Source: Aaosphaeria pasadenensis
Taxonomy: Eukaryota > Ascomycota > Dothideomycetes > Pleosporales
DNA length: 64,000 bases
NCBI GenBank assembly: GCA_022813625.1
Contig: JAKLMB010000035.1
Span: 186,001-250,000 of the forward strand
Reading direction: 5' to 3'
The first letter of the stretch is position 1; each line of letters starts with the position of its first letter. The position numbers were made by a program, and so were the translations under genes. The notes beneath the pieces were generated by a model. That model did no database searches and was not told the DNA's origin. It was given only the letters and a program-made list of their open reading frames with translations. This document shows positions 45,033-56,089 of the stretch, in pieces.

Positions 45033-46853
45033 TCATAGTTTTGGCGAGATGGTGCCGCCCCCAATGGCTTTCTCCACCCTGTCTCCAAGCAATTCCCAGC
45101 CTTTGCCACGATACTTTTTGGGCCAGATCCCGTTCCTCCCTGGGGCGAGGATTCCGTTAGGATCGAGTGCATCCTTGATAGTCTCATTGAATCGCATCAG
45201 AGCGTTGTTATTCCAGTTGTATGTACCGGCGACTTGGTCGGCGAATAGCACATGGGTCCGATACTCTCCATAACCTTCTCGTGCCGTTTCTGCAATGAGT
45301 TCCCGCATTAGACCTGCGACACGGCGTTTTTCATCATTGGACGAGCGATCGTAAATGATGTTTGTGATATAGTGCATCTCGCGACCAGCTACGCATAGTG
45401 TTGGAAAGAGATCGAATCCGTACTTTTTGTGCAGACGAATGTTGATATCGTGAACTATCTTTGCGTCTGCACCACGAGTCGGAGTAATTGGTGAGAAGAA
45501 CAAGTGCGCAGCATTGGGCTTCCAGTTTAGCCAGTCGAGCTCTCGAAGGATAGGGACACCACTACAAACCAATGCTCGCGAGTGGATGTAATGGTCATCC
45601 GGTAGGTCCGACGGTAGAAAGAATCGTGAACCGGGAATGCTGGCAAAAGCCGATCGAATGATATCGAGTTGTGTTTCGATGCTGGTTTCATCTCCGTACT
45701 GTGTTCCATAGAACACCCACGAACATTCGCCGCAGGGCAATTGCGCAGCGTGCTTCTGAATTATGTCTCGTGGGATAGGCGAGGAGCCGGCGTACCAATG
45801 CGACTTTGGAAGGCCCGTCACGTTCAGTTCCTGGACTACATGTCTGAGTTGAGGGATATTGCCGAGGATTCGCTTTTGTGCCAGTGGTCGGATTGCTTCG
45901 ACGATGTCCGGAAAGTCCTCTTCTCTTGGAAATGCGATCATGTATGATTGATGACCAGTTTCGTGCATTAGCCAAAATCCCATCTGGCAGACGATGCCGA
46001 AATTACTCTGCGAGAATATGCCATCTGAATAAGGCCCGTACGCAGGCTGAAAGGACTGCCATGTTGGGTTGTCGGCGCCATTCTTCCCTGGCATAGCGCC
46101 CATACCAGTCCGTAGGATCTCTCCATTTGGCAGTACAACCTCCATGCCACAATGACAAGCAAAGTGATCCCCCATTGGAGTGTACCCAACACCCCTATCA
46201 ATGGCATTGCCCAACACGCTTCCACCACCAAGGTCTGGGGTATCGATCCACAACGGAAGTTTCCTTCGTTGCACCTCCTCGTACAGCGCAAAATATGAGA
46301 CACCGGGCTCCACGACGCACGACGCATTTTCAGCGTCGATGTTCAATATCTTGTTCATTCTCTTGCCTAGGTCCACAACAACAGAGCCTGGCACACGTGG
46401 TGCGGTCCCACCGTAGCCAACGTTCCTGCCCATCGATATTGGGTAGATAGGTATGGCATACTTGTTCGCCCACCTCACGACCGCCTGAACCTCTCCGGTT
46501 GATCCGGGATATGCGACAGCGCTACAGACCAGATCTTCTTGATCGACAACATGGAAGGCGTCATGTGTATTAGGATGTTCAAGATACCACCCATCGACCA
46601 AGGGCCGGTTGTTCAGAACGATGTTGTCATCGCCAATATCCCGCTTCAGCGCAGCTATCGCAATGTCGAACTCGTCGCGCGTTGTATCGGGAGGTAATCG
46701 AACATCGGCGCGTCGTGGTACGGATTCAGGAACGGTTTTATTCGAGTATAGCCGATTTTTGGCCTCTTGGGCAATGCCATATAGACGCGAGGGTATGCCG
46801 CTATGACGTTCGGTCAAGGCGGGTGGTGGTGGTTGACGTTTGAGGTTCTTCAT
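45033..46853 (-). CDS. vaoA: Vanillyl-alcohol oxidase-like flavoprotein
   Basis: An intronless gene of 606 residues, a little longer than Penicillium simplicissimum vanillyl-alcohol oxidase (560) because of an N-terminal extension. The FAD-binding half (PCMH fold) has PISMGRNVGYGGTAPRVPGS and PDLGGGSVLGNAIDRGVGYTP, both strongly like that enzyme. The covalent flavin-linking histidine is preserved in NAAHLFFSP (His450), and the substrate-binding Tyr-Arg pair is preserved in GYGEYRTH (Tyr531, Arg532). VAO oxidises para-substituted phenols such as vanillyl alcohol and 4-(methoxymethyl)phenol in the cytosol or peroxisome, releasing hydrogen peroxide. The last residues ISPKL are not a clear peroxisomal signal, though a C-terminal KL is suggestive. 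The gene is next to a salicylate-hydroxylase-like gene on the same strand. I am sure of the family, less of the exact substrate. Confidence 0.93.
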   Translation of the reverse strand: MKNLKRQPPPPALTERHSGIPSRLYGIAQEAKNRLYSNKTVPESVPRRADVRLPPDTTRDEFDIAIAALKRDIGDDNIVLNNRPLVDGWYLEHPNTHDAFHVVDQEDLVCSAVAYPGSTGEVQAVVRWANKYAIPIYPISMGRNVGYGGTAPRVPGSVVVDLGKRMNKILNIDAENASCVVEPGVSYFALYEEVQRRKLPLWIDTPDLGGGSVLGNAIDRGVGYTPMGDHFACHCGMEVVLPNGEILRTGMGAMPGKNGADNPTWQSFQPAYGPYSDGIFSQSNFGIVCQMGFWLMHETGHQSYMIAFPREEDFPDIVEAIRPLAQKRILGNIPQLRHVVQELNVTGLPKSHWYAGSSPIPRDIIQKHAAQLPCGECSWVFYGTQYGDETSIETQLDIIRSAFASIPGSRFFLPSDLPDDHYIHSRALVCSGVPILRELDWLNWKPNAAHLFFSPITPTRGADAKIVHDINIRLHKKYGFDLFPTLCVAGREMHYITNIIYDRSSNDEKRRVAGLMRELIAETAREGYGEYRTHVLFADQVAGTYNWNNNALMRFNETIKDALDPNGILAPGRNGIWPKKYRGKGWELLGDRVEKAIGGGTISPKL

Positions 46854-47370
46854 CGTCGTTGATCGAGTGTGAGGTGCTGGGCAAGGGTGACAGCCGCGTA
46901 TGAAGCTTCTGGACGAAAGTGCCCAGCTTCCGCCAGTGGCAGGAATCGCAGCATATTCATATTATGGTAGGCATGGGTGTGCACATAATTCCGCTCTGTT
47001 GTAGACTGGCTGTATGTGGGGGAGAGTTGGGGGGATAGGTATGGGATCTACCTTGGTCAAGCGGGGGAGCTGCCCATGCACGGCATTTCTGCTTGGCTGG
47101 TGCAAACACCTCGTTGGCTGTACTCGCCGTGACTTGCAGCACCAAAAACTCTCAAGCTCTCAGGCTCTCCTAAGTAATGGCTCGAAGAATGCATGAAAAG
47201 TATCACTTTTTAGAAATCAATGATGGAACACCTAAATCCAATTCCTATTGGCCCTCGACCATGGGATCTGATTCGCCTCGTTTCAGCCTCGTCATCCCCA
47301 ACAGTCCCATGTACCTTCTTCATCAGTATCAGCACTCATGTCGTCCCTGCGTTCAAAACAATAATCCAAC
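46854..47370. promoter_or_regulatory. Divergent promoter between oxidase and HET gene
   Basis: 517 bp between opposite start codons. It is GC-mixed with no supportable ORF. No defined regulatory site was seen. Confidence 0.45.
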
Positions 47371-49941
47371 ATGAATCCAACGACTTCGGACGAGGTGCCT
47401 GAAAATTCTAGTGCCCATGATGAGCAAATTGAACCAGAAGATCAGGACGCTCAACGCTGTTGTGGGCTTCATTCGGAAGACGCTGCCTACCTAGCGCAAC
47501 GTGAGTCAATCCATTGTTGCAAACATGGAAAAGGAGAGAGAGATGATATTTCTTCTCTATCGATGAATATGAATGGAATGCTATTAGAGCCGGAAAGCGT
47601 CGAGCCTCTAGTATATCCACATACTTCAAATGCTCTGGATAGCTTCCGTCTTTTGGCTCTACACCCAGAAATGGGGAGTTCGAATTCAACTGTACGATGT
47701 GAATTTGTCGTCAGGTCTAAGAATGAGGATTACTGCTACCTTGCTATTCGTGGTAGCAGGGGCCACCCATCTCTTGTTGTGGACATCGTTGTCAATGGTC
47801 AAAAGTTGGAGGTCACAAAGAATATACAAGTATTCCTCAGTACTATCCGTTCAAAAACCCACACTCGACTACTCTGGATTCGGGAGATCTGCTTGAATGC
47901 CGCGGACAAAGAAGAACGTAATATGGCGTATACGGAAAAGCAAGAGATTTATATTTTTGCACATAGCTGTCGCGCTCTGGATATGAACGACTTCATGGAC
48001 GATGCAGTATACGAAGAAGCGGACCGTCTGTCCTCACAGAGTACAAAACTCTGGCGAGAGATTCCGACTGATGAGCTTCAAGACGATTTCCACCATCCCC
48101 AACATTTCCCAATATCGGTTGAGGGTACTTCTGAGCGTGGTGATCTACCATTGCCCTATCGATATGTACCCTTGGATGTTGTTGCAGGAGAGATTCGCCT
48201 GGTCCTTTTGCCTCCCGCTAAGCAATACTCTGATCCGATCAAGGCATATCTTGCGCATGAGCGACTGAGTGGTCCTGTGCGATTTCTATGCTTGTCATAT
48301 ACGTGGGGGAGCTCACAAAGAGACAATGAGATGTTGCTAAATAACCAGGCCATTAAGATAACTCATAATCTGGACAAGGCATTGAGGGATCTGCGCAGTT
48401 ACGACAACATTGGCATCGTCGTTTGGTGAGCCTCCGACATTAGTACAATGTTTTAACAAGTAAAGATTAACATTATCAGGATCGATGCCATCTGCATAAA
48501 TCAAGAAGACACCCGGGAGAAGAGTCGGCAAATTCCTCGCATGTGCAGCATCTATGCGAAAGCATTCACAGTGTGGATGTGGCTCGGCGAGTGGTCCGAA
48601 GACGCGGAAACTGCGATTAGCTTCATAGGAGCTATCTGCGCGGCGCCCGATTGGCAAAAAAGAACACCTGCTCATGGTTACCAAATCACTTACAATCCAA
48701 GAATTTGCCAGGGATTTGCCTCTTTGTATCGACTATTGACCAGGCCCTATTTCACGAGATCATGGATCGTCCAGGAAGTGGCCATGTCTTCGAATCCGAC
48801 TGTTGTTTGTGGGAGACAAAGGGTATCGTGGTTCCAACTTCAGCAAGCAGCTTCAGTCATTCAAGTGCATTGGGATGGGTATGCTAGGCAAGACGATTTC
48901 GACAAGGAGCTACCTCGGTCTCATGAGGAGGTTGCATTACGGCTTAGTCACGTTCACCGTCTTCATTATCATCGTTCTCTCCAAGAGAACGGAAAACGGT
49001 CAAGTCTCCTACATCTGGCTCTATCTGCACGCTCCACGGCTTGTTATGACCCGAGAGATAAGCTCTACGCGCTTTGGGATCTTGCGGATGACGCCCGTTT
49101 ATTGGGACTCGAGCCAGATTATACCACGCCAGCATTCGAAGTATACATGGAGTTCGCGCAAGCCTGCATCGAGACGCACAACAGTCTTGATATTATATGT
49201 GCGTCGCAAGAATTCACCATAGGCCTGGGCACCTGGACTCCAGAATGGCGCCACCCAGCGACAATGAATCCGCTAATACAACACGTTCTTCCGCCGACTG
49301 TCAGAGACTCTTCCACGAACACTGCACCCCTAGATCGTGCTTTGTATTGTGCATCTAGATCTACGAGACCTATTTGTACGTTCCCTGACAAGAAAACTAT
49401 TGCTTGTGCAGGCATGTTTATCGACAAGATCGACTATGTACTCGAGCAGAAAGGCCAAGTTGATATTCTTGATGTTCTACGATGCCGTGACATAGCTCGC
49501 CAATGGTGTCGCCGGTATGGGAAACTAATGCCCGAAGACGAGGTAGATGATCAGTTCTGGTGCATGCTAATGGGCGAAGAACCAGGCGCCATTCGAGTGG
49601 AGACTCACCCTGAACGAAATTCTGTATCCTTCCCCGGTGCAGACGACGAGAACATGAACTATCGCGAAAGGATATATTCCATGTTGCGAGGCCGTCGAGT
49701 GATCTTTACCAAACTTGGGTACATGGGTCTCGCGCGAGCAGATGTTGTGCCAGGGATGGATGTGTGTATTCTCCTCGGGTGCAGTGTGCCAGTCGTATTG
49801 GGCGCGTGTGACGACTTCTTTTTCTTCTCAGGGTCAATCTATGTTCAAGGCTGGATGAAAGGTGAAATGCTTGCTTCAATGGGGACAGATGAAGAAATCC
49901 AACAGCGCTTTCACAAGGAAAAGCCCATCACCATCCGCTAA
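47371..49941 (+). CDS. HET-domain protein with two HET-like modules
   Basis: Two exons, 47371-48425 and 48480-49941, with a 54 bp intron inside the codon for the Trp of WIDAICINQ, give 838 residues. The canonical HET domain shows LSYTWG (to 313), then VVWIDAICINQEDTREKSRQ (from 351), MWLGEWSEDAETA, SWIVQEVAMSSNPTVVCG and later CYDPRDKLYALWDLA. Before it, residues about 89-190 repeat the same order in decayed form: FRLLALHP, then VNGQKLEVTKNIQVFLSTIR, then LLWIREICLNAADKEERNMA. This looks like a duplicated HET half in which WIDxxCINQ has become WIREICLNA. HET proteins trigger incompatibility or immune-like cell death on non-self contact. The role of the extra module is unknown. The first 85 residues are acidic and without motif. 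Confidence 0.9.
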
Positions 49942-50900
49942 AGCCAAAAGGGCAACGAGATGCCAGGAAGAAAGCTCCTTTCTTCATTCTGATCAGCGGC
50001 TTCATCTAGAATCGATGTGTGCCCTGTTAATATTGGTGGAATTATAGATGAACACAAATACGTCGCGTATGTCTATCCTGCCATCTTTCAAAAACCTTAA
50101 GCCATCATGTGAAGTCGAGGAGGTGCTTATTGACAGCTGCAAGCCTCATGCGAGACCCCAGATTCTGCAAAGCATCTTATGCGACTTCAATATGATGTCG
50201 GAATCTGGGGAAGCGAGTATATTAAACGGCTTGCGATCGATTGGTGCATTTGTAAAATCCGAACCAGGGCGCGAGGAGATCTTCGAGTTGAGTATTCTTA
50301 AACGAAACCATGTTCCCCATTTGTTTATAAAGACGATTTAGGGAACGCTATATCCCCTATAAGGGTGCCTGTTCCTCAAGCATAATTGGCGGTAAAATAT
50401 GGTACCGATCTGGCCACACGTGTTACCATTGTGTATCCCAGGTTCGGGTTGTCAACTCCCATGCAGCCAAGACAATCTCTACAAGCGTGTTTCAACACCA
50501 AATACAGGACGACAAGTCTGTAAACATCCTTGTTACTCTGGGGTCGGGCATTTCCCTGGCCAATCGCTAATCGTACGGAAGATCCACTTGTCCCATTCAC
50601 CATTCATGTCATGTACGGCAGCTAACCCAAATGCCTCATTGCCAAGTGCTGTGAAGCAGACGGTTGAGCTTGTACAATATATTGAAATGTCAAGGGAGAC
50701 AATCAGGAGAGAATATACTCCGCAGTTGATGAAGCAGGTGTATATAAAGAGCCAACAACCTCACGATTTTACTGCATTCCTCATTCAACAACCTTGACGG
50801 TTTCTTCTTCTCTATACATTCTGATTCACAACTTTGCTTCTCCTTTCTCCAAATTCATAACCTTCCTTCAATCTTCGCCTTCGTCAATACACATTCCAAA
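49942..50900. other. Intergenic with pectate lyase promoter
   Basis: 959 bp. A 97-codon ORF with an ATG at 50048 (to 50341) has normal composition but no motif and no known relative to my eye; it could be a small gene or chance. The right end carries the pectate lyase promoter with a TATA box at 50741. Confidence 0.45.
50741..50749 (+). promoter_or_regulatory. TATA box of pectate lyase gene
   Basis: TATATAAAG lies about 160 bp before the pectate lyase ATG, followed by a pyrimidine-rich leader. Position and context fit a core promoter of a strongly induced secreted enzyme gene. Confidence 0.6.
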
Positions 50901-51916
50901 ATGCAACTCATCAACTTGGCCGCTTTCGCTCTTACCGCGGGCTCAACCGCTTTCGCCGCACCACTCAATACCCGTGCTGCTGCTGTTGACCAGCTTGTCG
51001 GTTTCGGTGCAGGCACCACTGGAGGCGGTTCCGGTTCTGGAACTACCGTGAACTCCTGTTCCACCTTCGAGGCTGCTTTGAAGAATGGCGGCGTTATCAA
51101 GGTCAATGGAAAGATCAGCGGTTGCGGTATTCTCAAGGTTCTGAGCAACACTTCCATTCTTGGTGTTGGCAGCAGCTCTGGATTCTCCGGAACTGGACTT
51201 CGCCTCAAGGATGTCTCCAACGTTATCATCCGTAACTTGGAGTTCAACACTGCCCCTTCCAAGGGAGATATCATTGATATCGAGTCATCCACCAAGGTCT
51301 GGCTCGACCATTGCGACATTCACTCCAAGGGACTTGTTGGGGGCAAGGACGACTACGATGGTCTTTTCGACGCCAAGCACGGATCTGATTTCATCACCGT
51401 CTCCTGGACCAAGTTCCACGACCACGTAAGTCAAACCGAGTCCGATTGTGCCCCTTCAAGACATTTAATCAACTGACCAATCCACAGTGGAAGGGCTCTC
51501 TCATCGGTCACTCCGACAAGCAGACTTCCGATGCCGGCAAGCTCCACATCACCTACCACCACAACTCCTTCATCAACGTGAACTCGCGCCTCCCCTCCGT
51601 CCGCTTCGGCGCCGCCCACGTCTACAGCAGCTGCTACCAGAACAACCCCACCTCCGGCGTCAACTCCCGCATGGGTGCTAAGGTCCTCGTCGAGCAGAAC
51701 AACTTCTCCAACACCCCGCTCTCTGTTGTCACTGACCTCGATTCCGCGGAGGAGGGCTTCGCCACCGAGCGCAACAACATCTTCTCTGGAACTTCTACCA
51801 CCAGGATCACCAAGACTGGAGCCCCTACTATCTCCTACTCCTACACTGCCGATCCCGCTGCCAGCGTTTGCGACATCGTTGCTAAGTCTGGCGGTGTCGG
51901 TGTTGTTACCTTCTAA
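50901..51916 (+). CDS. Secreted pectate lyase, polysaccharide lyase family 1
   Basis: Two exons, 50901-51425 and 51488-51916 (intron GTAAGT...CACAG), give 317 residues. The signal peptide MQLINLAAFALTAGSTAFA ends before APLNTR, which may be a short propeptide with a dibasic-like end. The parallel beta-helix enzyme has the PL1 calcium and catalytic blocks: VWLDHCDIHSK, DDYDGLFDAKHGSDFITVSW and NSRLPSVRFG, whose second Arg is the catalytic base. SLIGHSD and HHNSF are also typical. The enzyme cuts de-esterified pectin by beta-elimination outside the cell and points to a plant-associated or litter-degrading lifestyle. Codon use is very C-ending in exon 2, as in highly expressed secreted enzymes. 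It is not obviously linked to its neighbours. Confidence 0.96.
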
Positions 51917-53043
51917 GCTGCTCATTGTCATCATCATTGGATGTTGTGGGAGCTTGTGGTAGTTTGAGGTGAAGAGGTGTCGAAGTTTTGAAGAGGTTTT
52001 TCATGGAGACGCAAAGTCTATTTCGAATGTATATATTCCTATCTTTAACCATACTTTCTTATTGTAAATACAAAACATATTGCCGGCAGTTTTGGTGTCA
52101 ATTGACGTTTTGATGTGAAGTGAAGTAGAGGACTATTTACCAGGTCTAGACCTCGCCCAATTGCCCAGAAACTTACGGTCTTCGCAAACTTTGGCAGGGA
52201 TGAGTAGTCCCTCCTGCACTAAAAGTTGAATGAGGGCTCATTCCATCATTGAAAAGCATTTGCAAGAAGTATTAGAATAGGATTTTGTCAAAGCTCGGTA
52301 AAATATGGTAGACATTGATCACGCTGCACATCTGATCATTGGCATTCTTTGAGAAAGTCATACCCTCAATTAGGAGAATCGTGGACTTAAATTGGAAGGT
52401 TGGTGGAACAATGGTCTTAAAACAACTGTAGTGGGGCGTTTCGACGCCAGAAATATGTTGGTGAAACGCACGCCCAGACATTCGAGAATCAGGAGATCGG
52501 ATTCGCGTCGATGAGGTTAGCCGTAGAGATTGTTGTCTCAAAATAACCAATAATTGACATAATGAATCGTGAAAGAAAAATCTTGTTCGATCTTATGTGA
52601 AGCTGCAGGGCATAAAGCTTACGATCCATACTAGGTACGAGTAGCCAGCCAATGGTGGAATCTGGAAACAGACGTCAGATCTTGCGTCATTATCCATGTC
52701 CCAGCCTCGAATTATTCACTACGAGTAATGTTTTTTGCAATCGCACAGTAAAGCGTTAAATTATTATCTATGTGCTTCTCTTCTTAATATAGTTCAATAA
52801 TGTTTCCTGGAAAATTGGTCCGCATGTAATTCAGAAATTTAAGTTTACGAAAATGCACATTTGACTAATCGACAGATTTGCATAAGTATTCAGTCAATGC
52901 AACAACATGTAATCAACCATGTTGGATAAAAACTTACCCATTCATCCTATATATACCTAGATTGTTCTAGACTGGCATTACAGAAAACCTCGATATCTCA
53001 GCGTCATTTCAAAATATCTCCAGAAGTTCCATCATCAACGATC
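51917..53043. other. Intergenic, NmrA-like gene promoter
   Basis: 1.13 kb, AT-rich in its right half. The minus-strand ORF at 52272-52550 has no motif. A TATATATA box at 52949-52956, about 90 bp before the ATG at 53044, is the probable core promoter of the next gene. Confidence 0.5.
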
Positions 53044-53988
53044 ATGGCACCCACCTTTCTTGTCGTTGGTGCGACTGGGAACACCGGCCGCAGCGTTGTT
53101 GACACCCTCTCCAAACTCCTCGCAAGCCACCAGACATTTTCAGGCCATCAAATTCTCGCTCTTACGCGCTCTTCAATGAGTGAGACTGCCCAACAGCTCG
53201 CCAAATTGCCTCATGTCAAGGTGGAAGAGCAAAACTGGGTTGAGATAACCAAAGAATGGCTCCTTGAGCGCAACGTCGTCAGGGCGTTCATTGCATCCCA
53301 CAACCAGCCGAACCATTTCGCGGAAGAATCAACATTTCATGTCGCAGCTCTCAGAGCAGGCGTTCAATATGTGGTCAGGATCTCAACAACAGCCGCAAAC
53401 GTTACACCGGACTGCGATGCATACTACCCACGTACGCACTGGGCAATCGAAGCCATGCTCAGCTCGCCCGAATTCGAGAAGCTGAAATGGACTTCATTGC
53501 AGCCCAACGTGTTTACAACCCTGGTTCTTGCTACCGCGGCGCAACTGATCAAGCAGTACCGTAAGGATGGTACGCAAGATGTGCTTCGAACAATAGCATC
53601 ACCGGATGCACCCATTGGCGTCATTGACCCCGATGATGTTGGTACCTTCGCAGCTCATCTTCTGCTACAAGAAGATGTTACCAAACACAACAAAGCCAAG
53701 TATGTCATGAACGGCCCGGAGGATCTCACTGGAAATCAGATCGTACAGATGGTCGAGGAGAAAATCGGTGTCAAGGTTGAGAATGTCAGTTTCAAGGATA
53801 TGACGTTCGTCGACTACATGGCCGCTTCGAGCCAAGAGTCAAAAAATGTCATTTTGTCCATTAAGTATGCCCCGGTGACAGGCTGGGAAGGACTGTGCTC
53901 GACTTCTACGACCAGCAAGGAGGTTCTTGAGCTTGCTCCTCCGAAGAGAACGCCTGCCCAAGTGTTGCGAACATTGCTTGAGGAGTAG
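53044..53988 (+). CDS. NmrA-like NAD(P)-binding protein
   Basis: An intronless gene of 314 residues. The N-terminal Rossmann motif VVGATGNTGRSVVDTL (from residue 7) has the GxxGxxG pattern of atypical short-chain dehydrogenases. The region ISTTAANVTPDCDAYYPRTHWAIE is where active members carry a YxxxK-like site; here the spacing and the missing Lys suggest a sensor or an isoflavone-reductase-like member with altered chemistry. The C-terminal part (PDDVGTFAAHLLL, YVMNGPEDLTGNQI) is typical of NmrA/HSCARG relatives. Such proteins either reduce small quinones and phenolics or sense the NADP(H) state. No signal peptide is present, so it is cytosolic. The two are not separable by sequence. Confidence 0.88.
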   Translation: MAPTFLVVGATGNTGRSVVDTLSKLLASHQTFSGHQILALTRSSMSETAQQLAKLPHVKVEEQNWVEITKEWLLERNVVRAFIASHNQPNHFAEESTFHVAALRAGVQYVVRISTTAANVTPDCDAYYPRTHWAIEAMLSSPEFEKLKWTSLQPNVFTTLVLATAAQLIKQYRKDGTQDVLRTIASPDAPIGVIDPDDVGTFAAHLLLQEDVTKHNKAKYVMNGPEDLTGNQIVQMVEEKIGVKVENVSFKDMTFVDYMAASSQESKNVILSIKYAPVTGWEGLCSTSTTSKEVLELAPPKRTPAQVLRTLLEE

Positions 53989-54634
53989 ACAATGTACCAG
54001 AGAAGGACGATCCCACCACAAGGGATTGAAGACACAACCATTGTATATAACGACCATATCAATTACACCTCAACTACTGTCTTACCGAAGATGTCTATTC
54101 TTAAAAAGACTGTGCACAGCGATTGATTTGACAGGAGTCTTGTTTATAAGATACCTGCCTAATGTAGGCAAATTAGGGAGAACGTAGGAACACAACGTTG
54201 GCCACAGCCCATGATGTATATCATTTGTCTGTCCTAAAACTATTCACAAACCGACCACACTCATGATGAACTGCTCTAAGGCATAGACACATGTCTTGAT
54301 TGACATGACCGTGTCTTGATATTTCGAAATTCTTCGGAGAATTGCTGCCACGAAGGTACAATCCCTGAGGCATAGTTAAATCATAAATGCTGCACGATGT
54401 CGTGTTCTGCTCAACAACCCCGCCGTCCGTTCGACGCTTAAAACGCTCGATGACAAAAACCCCGTATGATCAGTAATCGAATAATTAACATGTGCAAATG
54501 TCGTCACTAGTCACTAGGTAAGTTGAAGACACTTTCAAATCACTACTGGGCCGTATTTAATCAGAAGTGCAAGTGATACGAGTTCGCCCACGGTTATGCT
54601 GTGGTAGTTTTCATTGTAAAACTGGTTCTGACTA
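53989..54634. other. Intergenic, convergent 3' flanks
   Basis: 646 bp between the ends of the NmrA-like gene and the GFA-domain gene. AT-rich, no supportable ORF; both terminators should be here. Confidence 0.5.
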
Positions 54635-55367
54635 TCAAGCCGGATTCGTTTCGAACCTTCTCACATCCTCACCAGGCACACCCGGAAACCAACTGACACG
54701 ATCTTTCGTGAAAGCTTCCGTTCTCGGCCTCAACTTCGTCTCTACGAGATTAAAATCGTCGACCGTGCCCAGCCTCAACAGGCTGTGTCCAGGGAACCTT
54801 TCGGCAACACGATACATCAGTGTTCCACATGTGTCGCAAAAGTAGTTCGTCATCAGGGTTCGGGTGGCGATGGAAGAGCTCTGTGAAAATTGCTTGAGAT
54901 TGGATTGTCCGCGGATGTGCTTGAGGTACTCGTCGTTTATAATGAAGGCGGAAGTGAACATCGAGGCGGTGAGTTTGCGGCAATCTGTGCAGTTGCATAC
55001 GAATGTGTCTACTAGGCCTGGGGCGACCGTTGGCTGGATCTAATCAGTAATTTTACAGCTGGATAGCTTTTAGAAGTTCACGGGCAAATTCGAAAGCAAC
55101 CGATTGCGGGGCAATCAAACCGCTGAGTAGCGATGTGCGCAGAGGAGGGAAAGAAATTGATCAAATGGAAACACTCACGAAAGCGAGTTGGACTGCGCCG
55201 CAGAAACAAGTGGCTGTCGCCTCGTCGTCCTCGGACCAACCATCCGTTGCACCTCCGGCGAGGGGGATGTACGGCTTTGATTTGTTGGAGTCGCGAACTG
55301 ACAACAGCACAGCTGCATCTCCTGAATTTCCCACCTTCTTAACTTGAGAAGCGTAATCAAGAGTCAT
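54635..55367 (-). CDS. GFA/CENP-V domain zinc protein
   Basis: Two exons, 55367-55179 and 55039-54635, with an intron GTGAGT...TTAG in phase 0, give 197 residues. The zinc-binding cysteine sets of the GFA fold (glutathione-dependent formaldehyde-activating type) are all present: CFCGAVQL at about 56-63, then VCNCTDCRKLTAS, then YFCDTCGTLMYR. The C-terminal WFPGVPGEDVRRFE end is common in fungal members. The family name reflects an early link to glutathione and formaldehyde; most fungal members have no proven reaction. The first 50 residues precede the domain and hold no motif. Neighbours give no functional hint. Confidence 0.88.
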
Positions 55368-56089
55368 GTTGGTTTGGCCCGAGAATTTAAGGAAGGCTGA
55401 AAGGTGCTCAGAGCTATGAGTTCATTGAACAGTATTTGAAGTTTGTAGTTATCGCGCTTTATGTATCATCTCATGTTCACACAAGCGTCTAATGCTCTAC
55501 TGCGAAGGTGAGGGTCAGGACAAAATCAGACGGACAGACAATACAACTTTAAATGATTACTCTTCTTTTCTTATTGATTGTTACTTCTTCCGATGCTAAC
55601 TCAGATGCTAGAAGATTTGGCTCGTATTAAAGTGCACAATCATTGCTCAAAGTGCAAAAGTGTACACCACGTGATGTGTCCAAGCGCTGTTCGTATCAGT
55701 TGTCGTAATTGGAGCTTTCGTAAAGTCGGCCGAAGATGTTTCCCTGTCAATTATCCACTGTCTTTGATACTTTCTCGTCAAATTTGGTGATCTATAATTT
55801 AAGCTTCTCTCGGGCTCTCTATTGTTGCTACGGTTGTTATAGATAGTTTCATTTTAGTGGCAGTGGGGAAAAGGACTTCACAATGCTTAGAACATATTAC
55901 TTCGATAGTTCACTTTGATAGAGGGAATGACAGCGTAGCGAAAAGAATTGTATTGAATATTCCCGAATTGCTCACTTGGACATCAAAAGAGATAATTACA
56001 CTAAATTCTCTTCAATGTAGTCTTCCCCGGAACTATCATTGATATCGGAAACCTTTTAGCACTTCATCCACCATGCCGCAAGGGTATGC
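55368..56089. other. Intergenic, no gene recognised
   Basis: 722 bp containing the GFA-domain gene promoter and the 3' flank of the next minus-strand gene. AT-rich with a few short ORFs that lack motifs. Confidence 0.5.

Noticed and set aside
50048..50341. 97-codon ORF with ATG between the HET gene and pectate lyase
   Set aside because: Plausible length but no recognisable feature or promoter; left as unsupported.
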